From Ruminococcus sp. (GTDB lineage Bacteria; Bacillota_A; Clostridia; Oscillospirales; Ruminococcaceae): DNA of 46,789 nucleotides. A program made the translations under genes and the position numbers. Location: NCBI RefSeq assembly GCF_024684275.1, contig NZ_JAIKXF010000021.1:1-46789 (forward strand). The letters run 5' to 3'. How positions within the stretch are numbered: the first letter of the stretch is position 1; the number at the start of each line of letters is the position of its first letter. The notes under the pieces are model-generated. The model saw nothing but the letters and a program-made list of their open reading frames with translations, was not told the DNA's origin and made no database searches. This document shows positions 15,907 through 25,246 of the stretch, one piece after another.

Positions 15907-17742
15907 TCAGCCCTCAACGGGGAGCTTTGTATATTTTCCAAGCAGATAGAGCTGGATAGCAAGAGCGTCATCTGTAGTTACGCCATTGTTTCCGACAACA
16001 TCTGCATTCTTCTGTCCGTTCTCGGTGAGATGATTCTTGTCGCTGCCGCTTATGCCGTATTTGTTCGGATTAGCCAGAGACTGCATTATGAGAACAACGT
16101 CTGACATATCAACTGTACCGTCGCAGTTAGCATCTCCGAAAGAGCGATTACTGACTTCGGGAGTTGTTGTTACGGTAGTAGTTGTGCTTGAAGTCGATGT
16201 TGTTGAGCCCGAAGAAGTAGTTGTTGTGACAACAGGCTTTGTAGTAGTTGTTGTCTTTGCAGGATCGGCGTTTATTGTCTTGCCGCTTGATGTCTTTCCG
16301 CCGTCAAGGTTGCTTCCCTCAGAAGCTGCATAGTTAGCATAGAAGTCATTCAGTGAGATACCGTTCTTGCCGAGGGCTACCTGATGGTCAAGACCGATGT
16401 ATTTACCGCTCTTGGTCTGCCAGAGAGCTTCCTCAAAGAGCTTGTACTTAGGCTCGTTCCACTTGATGGTAGTGCCTTTTCCTGCCTGGAATCCGAGATC
16501 GTCCCAGAGTCCGCCTGTATCGCCTGAGTTAGTGTTGAGACACCAGAAGGTGTGGTTGATATGGTGCTTTATCATATAGTCGCGGAGGAGAGTCATCCAT
16601 TTCTGATTCTCAGCGCCGTCCATATGACCGCCCCACTCGCCGATGAGCTCAGGGCCGATGTCCTCAGCATTTATGTATGCCCATGTTTCGTACCAGTAGT
16701 CCTTAAGAAGAGTTTCCTCAGTGAAGTTCTTGTCGAACCATGTCTGAGCGTAAACCGACGGACCGTAGTCGTGAGGTGAATAAACTATCTGTGAAGTACC
16801 CTGCTTAGGCTTGATGGGGTAATCTCTTGCGCCGCGGAAGTTACCGCCCCACCATGCACCGATGTAAGGCGAGTTGTCACGTCTGTCGGGCATACCCCAG
16901 TAGTCGCCCTCCATAGCTCCGCTCATTGACTGCTCAACGCCTTCAACGAGGATAAGAGCGTGTGGGTTTACGTCAAGGATAGCTTCTGCACAGCGTGTAG
17001 CGGCATAAGCCCAGTTGTTCTCGTCCTTTGAACCGTCCCATTTAGCAGCTGCTTCACCTTCCTGTCCCTTGCCGTGAGGCTCGTTCTTGAGGTCGTAGCC
17101 GATAAGTGTATCGTCGTCCTTGTACTTGTCAGCAAGCCATACAAGTGAGTCTATCCACACATCTGTGGTAACTCCTGCCTTGCCGTACCAGAGGTTATAG
17201 TTATGTCCCGAGTTGTCTGTGTGCGGGCTGTGGATATCGATGAATGCTTTGATACCGTGCTCCTTGCACTTTTTCATCATGATGTCGAATACCTGCATAC
17301 TGTCAACAGGTGTCTTGCCGTCTTCAGCACAGAAATCAGCGTTGATCGTAAATGCAGGGTCTGTGTTGCATGAGAAGCTGTTTACCGGATTGGGCTTGCC
17401 CTTCATCCATGAGACGATGAGCTCTGTGGAGATAGGGAAGCGGATAATGTTGATACCGCGGTCAGCTATCTCGGTGAGACAGTCGTCAGCGTCAGCGCTC
17501 CAGAGGTAGTGAGGGCAGGCTTCGTTGCAGTTGAAGCCGAACCAGTTTGCACCTGTGAGCCATACCTCGTTGCCGTTCATGTCGTAGAGACGGCTTCCTT
17601 CAGCGTGGAGCCAGTCGTCGTTGTTTGTGTCAACAGCCTGTGCTGTCAGGTTTTGTGTCTGACCAAAGGAAGGTGCTGCTCCCGTAATGGTCAGTGCAGC
17701 AGCGCATATCAGCGCTGAAGCAGTGCGTGTAAGCTTTTTCAT
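15907..17742 (-). CDS. GH5 endoglucanase with dockerin
   Basis: 611 residues. Signal peptide about 1-37; GH5_1-type catalytic domain about 40-480; short Thr/Ser linker about 495-530; dockerin about 535-608. Catalytic residues are Glu221 (YDLKNEPHGK) and Glu369 (ELIGEWGGHMD). It is strongly similar along its catalytic domain to the protein of the following gene but lacks the Ig-like domain. The dockerin has loops DANCDGTVDMSD and DVVGNNGVTTDD separated by the long insert common in Ruminococcus dockerins. It is the promoter-proximal gene of the pair, with a dyad operator and promoter at 17806-17870. Tandem duplication followed by gain or loss of the Ig-like domain is the simplest history. Confidence 0.93.
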   Translation of the reverse strand: MKKLTRTASALICAAALTITGAAPSFGQTQNLTAQAVDTNNDDWLHAEGSRLYDMNGNEVWLTGANWFGFNCNEACPHYLWSADADDCLTEIADRGINIIRFPISTELIVSWMKGKPNPVNSFSCNTDPAFTINADFCAEDGKTPVDSMQVFDIMMKKCKEHGIKAFIDIHSPHTDNSGHNYNLWYGKAGVTTDVWIDSLVWLADKYKDDDTLIGYDLKNEPHGKGQEGEAAAKWDGSKDENNWAYAATRCAEAILDVNPHALILVEGVEQSMSGAMEGDYWGMPDRRDNSPYIGAWWGGNFRGARDYPIKPKQGTSQIVYSPHDYGPSVYAQTWFDKNFTEETLLKDYWYETWAYINAEDIGPELIGEWGGHMDGAENQKWMTLLRDYMIKHHINHTFWCLNTNSGDTGGLWDDLGFQAGKGTTIKWNEPKYKLFEEALWQTKSGKYIGLDHQVALGKNGISLNDFYANYAASEGSNLDGGKTSSGKTINADPAKTTTTTKPVVTTTTSSGSTTSTSSTTTTVTTTPEVSNRSFGDANCDGTVDMSDVVLIMQSLANPNKYGISGSDKNHLTENGQKNADVVGNNGVTTDDALAIQLYLLGKYTKLPVEG

Positions 17743-17805
17743 GTTATATTACCCCTCTCGATTTTTTCTCCGCTGAGCTTTTGATATGTATTTTTCAGCG
17801 AAGCA

Positions 17806-17870
17806 TAGTATACAATTATCCAGTATACTATAATCATATTCATTGTAGCATTTCCGCCTAAAAAAGTCAA
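17806..17870 (-). promoter_or_regulatory. Promoter and dyad operator of the GH5 operon
   Basis: On the minus strand TTGACT (17865-17870) and TACAAT (17842-17847) are 17 nt apart. Just downstream of the start point lies a perfect inverted repeat TAGTATAC-N9-GTATACTA (17806-17830), where a repressor would block transcription. The centre is not the CG of a LacI-type site. Confidence 0.7.
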
Positions 17871-17957
17871 TAGGAAATGCGCATTTTACAGCTGTTTATG
17901 CATAAAATGAAATATATTGTTCGCTAAAGTTAAAATTAAAAAATATTGATGACCTAC

Positions 17958-17986
17958 TTGACAAGTCGATATTGAGATGCTATAAT
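17958..17986 (+). promoter_or_regulatory. Sigma-A promoter of the trp operon
   Basis: Consensus TTGACA (17958-17963) and TATAAT (17981-17986) are 17 nt apart, just upstream of the T-box leader. Confidence 0.9.
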
Positions 17987-17992
17987 GAGAAA

Positions 17993-18290
17993 AACTAAAC
18001 CGATGACGCGGAGATAAAGCTGGTTATGCTTGTACAGAGAGCCTCTGGTGCTGAGAATGGGGCGAAAAACAGGTCAGCAAATGGACCGCCGAGGGTGCAG
18101 TCAAATGATCGCGGAGATGACGTTATATTGGCGGCGGTCAGAGTATTCTGCAACGTTAGGATGTGCGTTAAGCATCAGGGATATGATAGTATCCTGTTAA
18201 GCGCACGGCAATGCCGTGAATCAAGGTGGTACCGCGGATATAAGTATATTCGTCCTTGACAGACTAATATGGTCTGTCAAGGACTTTTTT
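17993..18290 (+). promoter_or_regulatory. Trp T-box riboswitch controlling trpE
   Basis: The leader holds the canonical T-box AAGGTGGTACCGCGG at 18223-18237, a stem I with AGAGAG and GGTGCTGAGAA elements (about 18036-18060), and a specifier region CAAATGGACC whose codon UGG (18082-18084) reads tryptophan. It ends in a terminator at 18252-18290. Uncharged tRNA-Trp would pair with UGG and with the T-box bulge, favour the antiterminator and let transcription continue into trpE. The specifier is assigned from its position and flanking AAA/ACC, not from a folded model. Confidence 0.93.
18252..18290 (+). terminator. T-box terminator hairpin
   Basis: GTCCTTGACAGAC pairs with GTCTGTCAAGGAC (13 bp) and is followed by six T. 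It is the OFF state of the leader, since its 5' arm starts just 14 nt after the T-box sequence. Confidence 0.95.
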
Positions 18291-18321
18291 GTTGCCTGAC
18301 AGACCGACGGAGGTGCTTTTT

Positions 18322-19788
18322 ATGAATTTTATGCCTGATCTCGAAACGATCAGCAGGATAGCTGAGAGCGGAAAATACGACATCGTTCCCGTAAGCTGTG
18401 AGATACTGTCGGATATATGCACTCCTATCGAGGCTATTATGAAGCTTAAAAATGTTTCCACTCACTGCTATATGCTTGAGTCGGTGGCAGACAAGGAAAA
18501 GTGGGGAAGATATACATTCCTCGGCTATGCTCCCAAGATGCAGATAACCGCTTCGGGAAACGAAATGACTATAGGTGACGTAAGGCTCACAACTGATGAT
18601 CCCTCAGTACAGATAAGACAGATACTTTCAAAATACAGAAGTCCTAAGTTTGACTATCTCCCGACATTTACAGGCGGTCTCGCAGGCTATTTTTCCTATG
18701 ATTTTCTCGCTTATACCGAGAAAACCCTGCGTATCGGAGTAAATGACACCGAGAGCTTCAAGGACGTTGACCTGATGCTCTTTGACAAGGTCATCGCCTT
18801 TGATAACTTCCGCCAGAAGCTCATACTCATTGCGAATATGAGACTTGAAGAAGGTGAAGTCGGCTATAATAAGGCAAAGAGGGAGCTTATGCATATGGCT
18901 GAGCTTCTCAGGAACGGCGAACCCATAAAGGAGCAGGCAGGTAAGCTCACAACTGATGTCACAGCCCTTTTCAGCAAGGAGGAGTACTGCGGCATGGTGG
19001 AAAAAGCCAAAAAGCATATCCACGAGGGCGATATATTCCAGATCGTCCTCTCAAACCGCCTCAGCGCGGGCTTTGAGGGAAGTCTTCTCAATACCTACCG
19101 TGTTCTCAGAACTATCAATCCGTCGCCCTATATGTTCTATTTCTCGGGTACAGACGTTGAGATAGCAGGCGCTTCTCCCGAAACTCTCGTCAAGCTTGAG
19201 GACGGAGTGCTCCACACATTCCCTCTTGCAGGAACTCGTCCAAGAGGAAAGACGGAGCAGGAGGATAAGGAGCTTGAAGAAGGGCTTCTTCGTGATGAAA
19301 AAGAGCTTGCCGAGCACAATATGCTGGTAGACCTGGGACGAAATGATTTAGGCAAGATAAGCAGATTCGGCACTGTAGAGGTGGAAAAGCTCCACAGTAT
19401 CGAGCGCTACTCACACGTAATGCACATCGGCTCTACTGTCCGCGGCGAGATAAGAGAAGAATTTGACGGACTTGACGCGGTCAGCGCTGTTCTCCCGGCA
19501 GGTACTCTTTCGGGAGCTCCAAAGATTCGCGCCTGCCAGCTCATTGCAGAGCTTGAAAACAACAAGCGCGGAATCTACGGCGGCGCTATCGGATATATCG
19601 ACTTTACGGGCAACCTCGATACCTGTATCGCTATACGTATCGCCTACAAGAAAAACGGCAAGGTCTTCGTAAGAAGCGGAGCAGGCATAGTTGCAGACTC
19701 TGTTCCCGAAAAGGAGTATCAGGAGTGCATAAACAAGGCGGCGGCTGTGGTCAACGCTCTTAAAATGGCAGAGGAGGCGGATTTATGA
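18322..19788 (+). CDS. trpE: Anthranilate synthase component I
   Basis: 488 residues. With the glutaminase TrpG it turns chorismate and glutamine into anthranilate. The chorismate-binding domain is full length: LAGTRPRGKTEQED, LVDLGRNDLGKI, YSHVMHIGSTVRG, VLPAGTLSGAPKIRA and GGAIGYI. The N-terminal part has CYMLESV, the counterpart of the LLES segment where tryptophan binds for feedback inhibition. The start is ATG 18322 because GGAGGTG precedes it; an upstream TTG at 18289 lies in the terminator. The trpG start overlaps its stop by 4 nt. Confidence 0.96.
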   Translation: MNFMPDLETISRIAESGKYDIVPVSCEILSDICTPIEAIMKLKNVSTHCYMLESVADKEKWGRYTFLGYAPKMQITASGNEMTIGDVRLTTDDPSVQIRQILSKYRSPKFDYLPTFTGGLAGYFSYDFLAYTEKTLRIGVNDTESFKDVDLMLFDKVIAFDNFRQKLILIANMRLEEGEVGYNKAKRELMHMAELLRNGEPIKEQAGKLTTDVTALFSKEEYCGMVEKAKKHIHEGDIFQIVLSNRLSAGFEGSLLNTYRVLRTINPSPYMFYFSGTDVEIAGASPETLVKLEDGVLHTFPLAGTRPRGKTEQEDKELEEGLLRDEKELAEHNMLVDLGRNDLGKISRFGTVEVEKLHSIERYSHVMHIGSTVRGEIREEFDGLDAVSAVLPAGTLSGAPKIRACQLIAELENNKRGIYGGAIGYIDFTGNLDTCIAIRIAYKKNGKVFVRSGAGIVADSVPEKEYQECINKAAAVVNALKMAEEADL

Positions 19789-20351
19789 TTCTTCTCATAG
19801 ATAATTACGACAGCTTTTCGTACAATCTTTATCAGATGATAGGCGCTATTGAGCCTGATATCAAGGTCATACGAAATGACGAGATGACAGTTTCCGAGAT
19901 AGCGAAGCTTGCTCCCGACAGGATAATCCTTTCCCCGGGTCCCGGACGTCCCGAGGACGCAGGAATAATAATCGAAGCCGCAAGGACGGTCTGCAAAAAA
20001 ATACCTACTCTTGGCGTTTGTCTCGGGCATCAGGCTATATGCGCCGCTTACGGTGCAACAGTTACCTACGCAAAGGAGCTCATGCACGGTAAGCAGTCCG
20101 TTATCAGCTTCATGAACGACTGCCCTCTGTTCAGGGGAATAGACGAGGGTGCTCCCGTGGCGAGATACCACTCCCTTGCGGCAGACGCGGCTACACTGCC
20201 CGATTGTCTCGAAGTTACTGCACTTGCCGATGACGGCGAGGTCATGGCGGTCCAGCACAGGGAATACCCCATATACGGCGTTCAGTTCCACCCCGAGTCG
20301 ATCATGACTCCCGACGGAAGGATAATGCTGAAAAACTTTATTGAGCTTTGA
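19785..20351 (+). CDS. trpG: Anthranilate synthase component II (glutamine amidotransferase)
   Basis: 188 residues, a class I glutaminase. Nucleophile Cys in LGVCLGHQAI, His-Glu in VQFHPESIMT, oxyanion segment LSPGPGRPEDAG. It supplies ammonia to TrpE. Clostridial TrpG proteins can also serve PabB; no pabB is seen here. Its translation is coupled to trpE by the ATGA overlap. Confidence 0.95.
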   Translation: MILLIDNYDSFSYNLYQMIGAIEPDIKVIRNDEMTVSEIAKLAPDRIILSPGPGRPEDAGIIIEAARTVCKKIPTLGVCLGHQAICAAYGATVTYAKELMHGKQSVISFMNDCPLFRGIDEGAPVARYHSLAADAATLPDCLEVTALADDGEVMAVQHREYPIYGVQFHPESIMTPDGRIMLKNFIEL

Positions 20352-20388
20352 ATTATTCATTGCCGCAATAAAAAACGAGGTGACAGCT

Positions 20389-21171
20389 ATGGACTATCTT
20401 GATGAATTCTACAGAAATTACGACGAGGAGGGCAGGCTCCTCTCACAGTCGGGTCAGGTTGAGTACCTGACCACCATGAAGTATATCCGCGACTGTATCG
20501 GTGACCGCAGGGACGCAAGGCTCCTTGAAGTGGGCGCAGGCACGGGACGTTACAGCGTAACCCTTGCAAAAGAGGGCTTTGATGTAACGGCGGTGGAGTT
20601 GGTGGAGCATAATCTGGAAAAGCTCCGCGCAAAGCTGGACGGTACAGAGCCTATAAGGACTTTGCAGGGAAACGCCCTTGACCTTTCGGAACTTTCGGAT
20701 AACAGCTTCGATGTCACTCTGCTGCTGGGACCTATGTACCACCTGTTCACCCGTGAGGATATGCTCAGGGCGCTCTCAGAGGCGGTAAGGGTCACCCGAA
20801 AGGGCGGATACATACTGGCGGCATACTGCATGAACGAAGCGGCTGTGCTCCAGCACGCCTTTCTTCACGGGAACCTGAGAAGGGTACTGGAAAATGATAT
20901 GCTGGCAGAGGAGTGGCACTGCAAGAGCGAACCAAAGGAGCTCTTCTCACTGGTGAGGACGGAGGAGATAGCGGCGCTGAATGCGGAACTCCCCGTTGAG
21001 AGAATAAAGCTCATAGCAACGGACGGAGCGGCTAACTACATGAGCGAATGTATCGATAGCATGGACAGCTTCACCTTTGACAAGTTCATGGAATACCACT
21101 TCGCAACTTGCGAAAGAGCCGACCTTATGGGCGCTTCAAACCATACACTTGATATACTGAGAAAAATATAA
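20389..21171 (+). CDS. Class I SAM-dependent methyltransferase in the trp operon
   Basis: 260 residues. The SAM-binding motif I is LLEVGAGTGRYSVTLA (about residue 45), followed by an acidic strand end (VTAVELVE), DNSFDVTLLLGPMYHL and ARVTRKGGYIL-like post-motif strands, that is, a methyltransferase type 11/25 core. The start is ATG 20389 behind GAGGTGA; the frame remains open 16 codons further back without a ribosome site. It lies between trpG and trpB on the same strand, with 37 and 21 nt gaps, so it should be co-transcribed. No tryptophan-pathway step needs a methyltransferase; the substrate is unknown, and the 'GPMYHL' segment is common in small-molecule or tRNA-like methyltransferases of Firmicutes. 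Confidence 0.8.
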   Translation: MDYLDEFYRNYDEEGRLLSQSGQVEYLTTMKYIRDCIGDRRDARLLEVGAGTGRYSVTLAKEGFDVTAVELVEHNLEKLRAKLDGTEPIRTLQGNALDLSELSDNSFDVTLLLGPMYHLFTREDMLRALSEAVRVTRKGGYILAAYCMNEAAVLQHAFLHGNLRRVLENDMLAEEWHCKSEPKELFSLVRTEEIAALNAELPVERIKLIATDGAANYMSECIDSMDSFTFDKFMEYHFATCERADLMGASNHTLDILRKI

Positions 21172-21192
21172 ATGATAGAAAGGAAAGATATT

Positions 21193-22383
21193 ATGTCACA
21201 GTCAAAAGGACGATTCGGCGTTCACGGCGGTCAGTACATACCCGAAACGCTGATGAATGCGGTCATAGAGCTTGAACAGGCTTACGACCACTATAAGAAT
21301 GACCCGGATTTCAACCGCGAGCTCACTGAGCTCCTCAACAACTACGCAGGCAGACCTTCTCTGCTGTACCGCGCAGATAAGCTCACAAGGGAGCTTGGAG
21401 GCGCTAAGATATACCTCAAGCGCGAGGACCTGAATCACACGGGCTCACACAAGATAAACAACGTTCTCGGTCAGGCTCTCCTTGCAAAGAAAATGGGCAA
21501 GACCAGACTTATCGCTGAGACAGGTGCAGGTCAGCACGGCGTTGCAACTGCTACCGCCGCCGCTCTCCTTGATATGGAGTGCGTGGTGTTCATGGGCGAG
21601 GAGGACACAAAGCGTCAGGCTCTCAACGTTTACCGCATGAAGCTTCTCGGCGCTGACGTTATCCCCGTAAAGAGCGGTACTGCTACCCTAAAGGACGCTG
21701 TTTCCGAGGCGATGCGCGAGTGGACATCTCGTATCTCTGATACGCATTACTGTCTCGGCTCGGTTATGGGACCACACCCATTCCCCACAATAGTCCGCGA
21801 TTTTCAGGCTGTTATCTCCCGTGAGGCAAGAGCACAGATACTGGAGGCTGAGGGCAGACTTCCCGACGCAGTTATCGCCTGTGTTGGCGGCGGCTCCAAC
21901 GCTATCGGCAGCTTCTACCACTTTATCCCAGATGAAGGAGTCCGTCTTATCGGCTGTGAAGCCGCAGGCAGAGGTATCGACACATTCGAGACCGCCGCAA
22001 CTGTAAATACAGGAAGAATAGGTATTTTCCACGGTATGAAGTCCTACTTCTGTCAGGACGAGTACGGTCAGATAGCTCCTGTTTACTCTATCTCAGCAGG
22101 TCTTGACTACCCCGGCGTAGGTCCCGAACACGCAAATCTCCACGATATGGGCAGGGCTGAGTACGTTCCCGTTACCGATGACGAGGCTGTAAACGCCTTT
22201 GAGTATCTCTCACGCACCGAGGGAATTATCCCTGCTATCGAGTCGGCTCATGCGGTAGCTTACGCTATGAAGCTTGCTCCCACTATGGACAAGGACAAGA
22301 TTATCATCGTAACAGTTTCGGGACGCGGCGACAAGGACTGCGCTGCCATCGCAAGATACAGAGGGGAGGATATCTATGAGTAA
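21193..22383 (+). CDS. trpB: Tryptophan synthase beta chain
   Basis: 396 residues from ATG 21193 (AAAGGA upstream; the frame also has ATG 21172, but family members begin near [16 protein letters not shown]). PLP lysine in HTGSHKINN, the phosphate loop [10 protein letters not shown], and [10 protein letters not shown] are present. Canonical TrpB1 length. It condenses indole with serine, and its partner TrpA follows with an 8-nt overlap. Confidence 0.96.
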   Translation: MSQSKGRFGVHGGQYIPETLMNAVIELEQAYDHYKNDPDFNRELTELLNNYAGRPSLLYRADKLTRELGGAKIYLKREDLNHTGSHKINNVLGQALLAKKMGKTRLIAETGAGQHGVATATAAALLDMECVVFMGEEDTKRQALNVYRMKLLGADVIPVKSGTATLKDAVSEAMREWTSRISDTHYCLGSVMGPHPFPTIVRDFQAVISREARAQILEAEGRLPDAVIACVGGGSNAIGSFYHFIPDEGVRLIGCEAAGRGIDTFETAATVNTGRIGIFHGMKSYFCQDEYGQIAPVYSISAGLDYPGVGPEHANLHDMGRAEYVPVTDDEAVNAFEYLSRTEGIIPAIESAHAVAYAMKLAPTMDKDKIIIVTVSGRGDKDCAAIARYRGEDIYE

Positions 22384-23152
22384 TATCAAGTCAGCCTTTG
22401 CAAACGGCAAGGCATTCATACCATTTATAACCTGCGGTGATCCTGACCTTGAAACTACCGCAAAGGTAGTTCGCGCGGCTGCCGAAAACGGCGCTGACCT
22501 TATAGAGCTGGGTATACCGTTTTCCGATCCCACTGCGGAGGGACCTGTTATACAGGGGGCAAATATCCGCGCCCTTGCAGGGGGAGTTACCACAGACAAG
22601 GTTTTTGAGCTTGTAAAGGAGCTCCGCAGAGATGTTAAGATACCATTTGTATTTATGACCTATGCAAATGTTGTGTATTCCTATGACGCAGAGCGTTTTA
22701 TGGCTCGCTGCTGTGAGACAGGAGTTGATGGTATCATACTTCCAGATCTTCCCTTTGAGGAAAAAGAGGAGTTCTCCGCTGTGGCAAAGCAGTACGGAGT
22801 TGATCTCATATCACTTATAGCTCCCACATCTGAGAATCGTATTGCCATGATAGCAAGGGAGGCTGAGGGCTTTATCTACATCGTTTCAAGTCTCGGAGTT
22901 ACAGGCGTGAGAAGTGAGATAAACACTAATATCGGTGATATAGTAAAGGTCATACGTGAGAACACACAGGTGCCCTGCGCTGTGGGATTTGGTATATCAA
23001 AGCCTGAGCAGGCAAAGACAATGGCAGGTCTTTCTGACGGAGCTATCGTCGGCTCGGCTATAATCAAGATACTTGAAAAATACGGCAGGGACGCTGCACC
23101 ATATGTAGGTAAATACGTTAAGGAAATGAAGGAAGCCGTTTCTAAAGCATAA
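22376..23152 (+). CDS. trpA: Tryptophan synthase alpha chain
   Basis: 258 residues, TIM barrel. It cleaves indole-3-glycerol phosphate and channels indole to TrpB. Visible signatures: catalytic Glu in [16 protein letters not shown], catalytic Asp in [10 protein letters not shown], and the phosphate grip GFGISKPEQ. It is the last gene before the mosaic repeat that separates it from trpD. Confidence 0.95.
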   Translation: MSNIKSAFANGKAFIPFITCGDPDLETTAKVVRAAAENGADLIELGIPFSDPTAEGPVIQGANIRALAGGVTTDKVFELVKELRRDVKIPFVFMTYANVVYSYDAERFMARCCETGVDGIILPDLPFEEKEEFSAVAKQYGVDLISLIAPTSENRIAMIAREAEGFIYIVSSLGVTGVRSEINTNIGDIVKVIRENTQVPCAVGFGISKPEQAKTMAGLSDGAIVGSAIIKILEKYGRDAAPYVGKYVKEMKEAVSKA

Positions 23153-23185
23153 TGTTTGTAGGGGACTCTGAGGGCAGTGTTCCGC

Positions 23186-23411
23186 TGTAGGGGCGGATAT
23201 TATCCGCCCGATAAGGGGACGCCCTCACTTGCAGGGCGTCCCCTCTCGAAAAACAATTCACTGGATTGTTTTTCGATTCACCCCTTGCGGAGCGCCTTCG
23301 TAACTGTGGGGCTTTGCCCCACACCCCACCAGAGGCGCTGCCTCTGGACTCCGCCAAAGGAACATAGTCCCTTTGGAATCCCATTCATGGGTTCATCAAG
23401 TTATTTGGTAG
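23186..23411 (+). repeat. Mosaic intergenic repeat, copy 2, inside the trp operon
   Basis: Same module order as copies 1 and 3: GGGCGGATA/TATCCGCCC, GGGGACGCCC/GGGCGTCCCC (23215-23243), AACAATTCACTGGATTGTT, GAGCGCCTTCG, GGGGCTTTGCCCC, AGAGGCGCTGCCTCT, AAAGGAACATAGTCCCTTT. It fills nearly all of the trpA-trpD gap. An open frame runs through it into trpD, but trpD itself begins at 23441 behind GGAGG. Confidence 0.9.
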
Positions 23412-23440
23412 ATTTAAAAATAAAAATGGAGGAACTTAAA

Positions 23441-24460
23441 ATGATAAAAGAAGCAATCGCTAAGATCGTTGACAAGCAGGATCTTACATATGATGAGGCA
23501 TACAAGGTAATTTCAGAGATCATGGCAGGAGAGACTACTCCTACTCAGAACGCGGCTTTTCTTTCCGCACTTTCCACTAAGAGCACAAAGGCTGAGACTA
23601 TCGACGAGATAACAGGCTGCGCTGCTGCTATGCGTGACGCGGCTATCAAGTTCGAGAACGATATGGACTTGCTGGAGATCGTAGGTACAGGCGGAGATAA
23701 CGCCCATAGCTTCAATATCTCAACTACCTCCGCTTTCGTTATCGCGGCTTCGGGCATCAAGGTCTCAAAGCACGGCAACCGCGCAGCTTCTTCGCTTTCG
23801 GGAACTGCCGACTGTCTTGAGGCTCTGGGCGCAAATATCGATCTTGATCCCGACAAGTGCAGACAGCTTCTTGAAAGCACAGGATTCTGCTTCTTCTTTG
23901 CACAGAAGTATCATACATCAATGAAGTATGTAGGTCCTATCCGCAAGGAGCTGGGTTTCCGCACAGTATTCAATATCCTCGGACCGCTTACCAATCCTGC
24001 CTGCCCCAAGCATCATCTGCTCGGCGTTTATGACAGTGTTCTTCTTGAGCCTGTTGCTGAGGTACTTATGAAGCTGGGTTCAAATAACGGCATGGTAGTT
24101 TTCGGCAAGGATAAGCTGGACGAAATATCTCTCAGCGCTCCTACTGCTGTATGCGAGTATAAGGACGGCTGGATGAAGAATTATGAGATAACTCCCGAGC
24201 AGTTTGGCTTCGAGCGCTGCACAAAGGAGGACCTGAAGGGCGGTACTCCCGAGGAGAATGCGGCTATCACACGCGGTATCCTCGACGGCAGCATTCAGGG
24301 ACACAAGCGCAATGCTGTTCTGCTTAATGCAGGTGCGGCTATATATATCGGCGGCAAGGCAGAGACTATGGCTGAGGGTATTAAGAAGGCTGCTGAGCTT
24401 ATTGACAGCGGCGCTGCTCTGGCTGCTATGGATAAATTTATTGCTGAGTCACAGAACTGA
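23441..24460 (+). CDS. trpD: Anthranilate phosphoribosyltransferase
   Basis: 339 residues from ATG 23441 (ATGGAGGAACTTAAA upstream). The glycine-rich PRPP loop [14 protein letters not shown] and [15 protein letters not shown] are diagnostic. It joins anthranilate to PRPP. A reading that starts 88 codons earlier only adds translated repeat sequence. trpC follows after 8 nt. Confidence 0.95.
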   Translation: MIKEAIAKIVDKQDLTYDEAYKVISEIMAGETTPTQNAAFLSALSTKSTKAETIDEITGCAAAMRDAAIKFENDMDLLEIVGTGGDNAHSFNISTTSAFVIAASGIKVSKHGNRAASSLSGTADCLEALGANIDLDPDKCRQLLESTGFCFFFAQKYHTSMKYVGPIRKELGFRTVFNILGPLTNPACPKHHLLGVYDSVLLEPVAEVLMKLGSNNGMVVFGKDKLDEISLSAPTAVCEYKDGWMKNYEITPEQFGFERCTKEDLKGGTPEENAAITRGILDGSIQGHKRNAVLLNAGAAIYIGGKAETMAEGIKKAAELIDSGAALAAMDKFIAESQN

Positions 24461-24468
24461 GGTGGAGC

Positions 24469-25245
24469 ATGACTATTCTTGATAAGCTTGCAGACCACGC
24501 CCGTGAGAGGGTAGCTGAGGCTAAGAAAAAGCTCTCTCTCGACGAGGTGAAGCGTCTTGCGCTGGCCCTCCCAAAGGGCGGCTTTGAGTTTGAGAGGGCT
24601 CTGAAAAAGGACGACATAGCCTTTATCTGTGAGTGCAAAAAGGCTTCGCCATCAAAGGGCATAATTGCCGAGAAATTCCCATATTTACAGATAGCTAAGG
24701 ATTACGAGGCAGCAGGTGCGGACTGCATTTCTGTCCTTACCGAGCCGAAATGGTTCCTCGGAAGTGACGAGTATCTCCGTGAAATAGCATCAACTGTAAG
24801 TATTCCCTGTATACGCAAGGATTTTACCGTTGACGAGTATATGATATACGAAGCAAAGCTGCTGGGTGCAAAGGCTGTACTGCTTATATGCTCTATACTC
24901 TCTCAGAAGCAGATCGAAGAATATATCGGCATATGTGACGAACTGGGGCTGTCTGCTCTGGTAGAAGCTCACGACGAAGCGGAGCTTCGGACGGCTGTTG
25001 CCGCAGGGGCTCGCATAATAGGCGTGAACAACCGTAATCTGAAGGATTTTTCAGTAGATACAGGCAACAGCCGCAGGCTTCGGGAGCTTGCTCCCGAAGC
25101 AGTGAGCTTCGTATCCGAAAGCGGCGTTCAGTCCGCAGAGGATATAAGGCTTCTGCGCGAGGCTGGTGTGAACGCTGTGCTCATCGGCGAGACTCTCATG
25201 CGCGCGGCTGACAAAAAGGCAAAGCTCAATGAGCTGAAAGGATAA
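24469..25245 (+). CDS. trpC: Indole-3-glycerol phosphate synthase
   Basis: 258 residues, TIM barrel. The N-terminal segment FICECKKASPSKGII contains the catalytic Glu and Lys, followed by LTEPKWF, CIRKDF (Lys) and SESGV. It closes the indole ring by decarboxylation of CdRP. GAGGTGGAGC precedes the start, 8 nt after trpD. Confidence 0.95.
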   Translation: MTILDKLADHARERVAEAKKKLSLDEVKRLALALPKGGFEFERALKKDDIAFICECKKASPSKGIIAEKFPYLQIAKDYEAAGADCISVLTEPKWFLGSDEYLREIASTVSIPCIRKDFTVDEYMIYEAKLLGAKAVLLICSILSQKQIEEYIGICDELGLSALVEAHDEAELRTAVAAGARIIGVNNRNLKDFSVDTGNSRRLRELAPEAVSFVSESGVQSAEDIRLLREAGVNAVLIGETLMRAADKKAKLNELKG

Positions 25246-25246
25246 T

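Noticed and set aside
23177..23440. 88-codon N-terminal extension of trpD
   Set aside because: It is translated mosaic repeat; trpD has a proper ribosome site and family-typical start at 23441.
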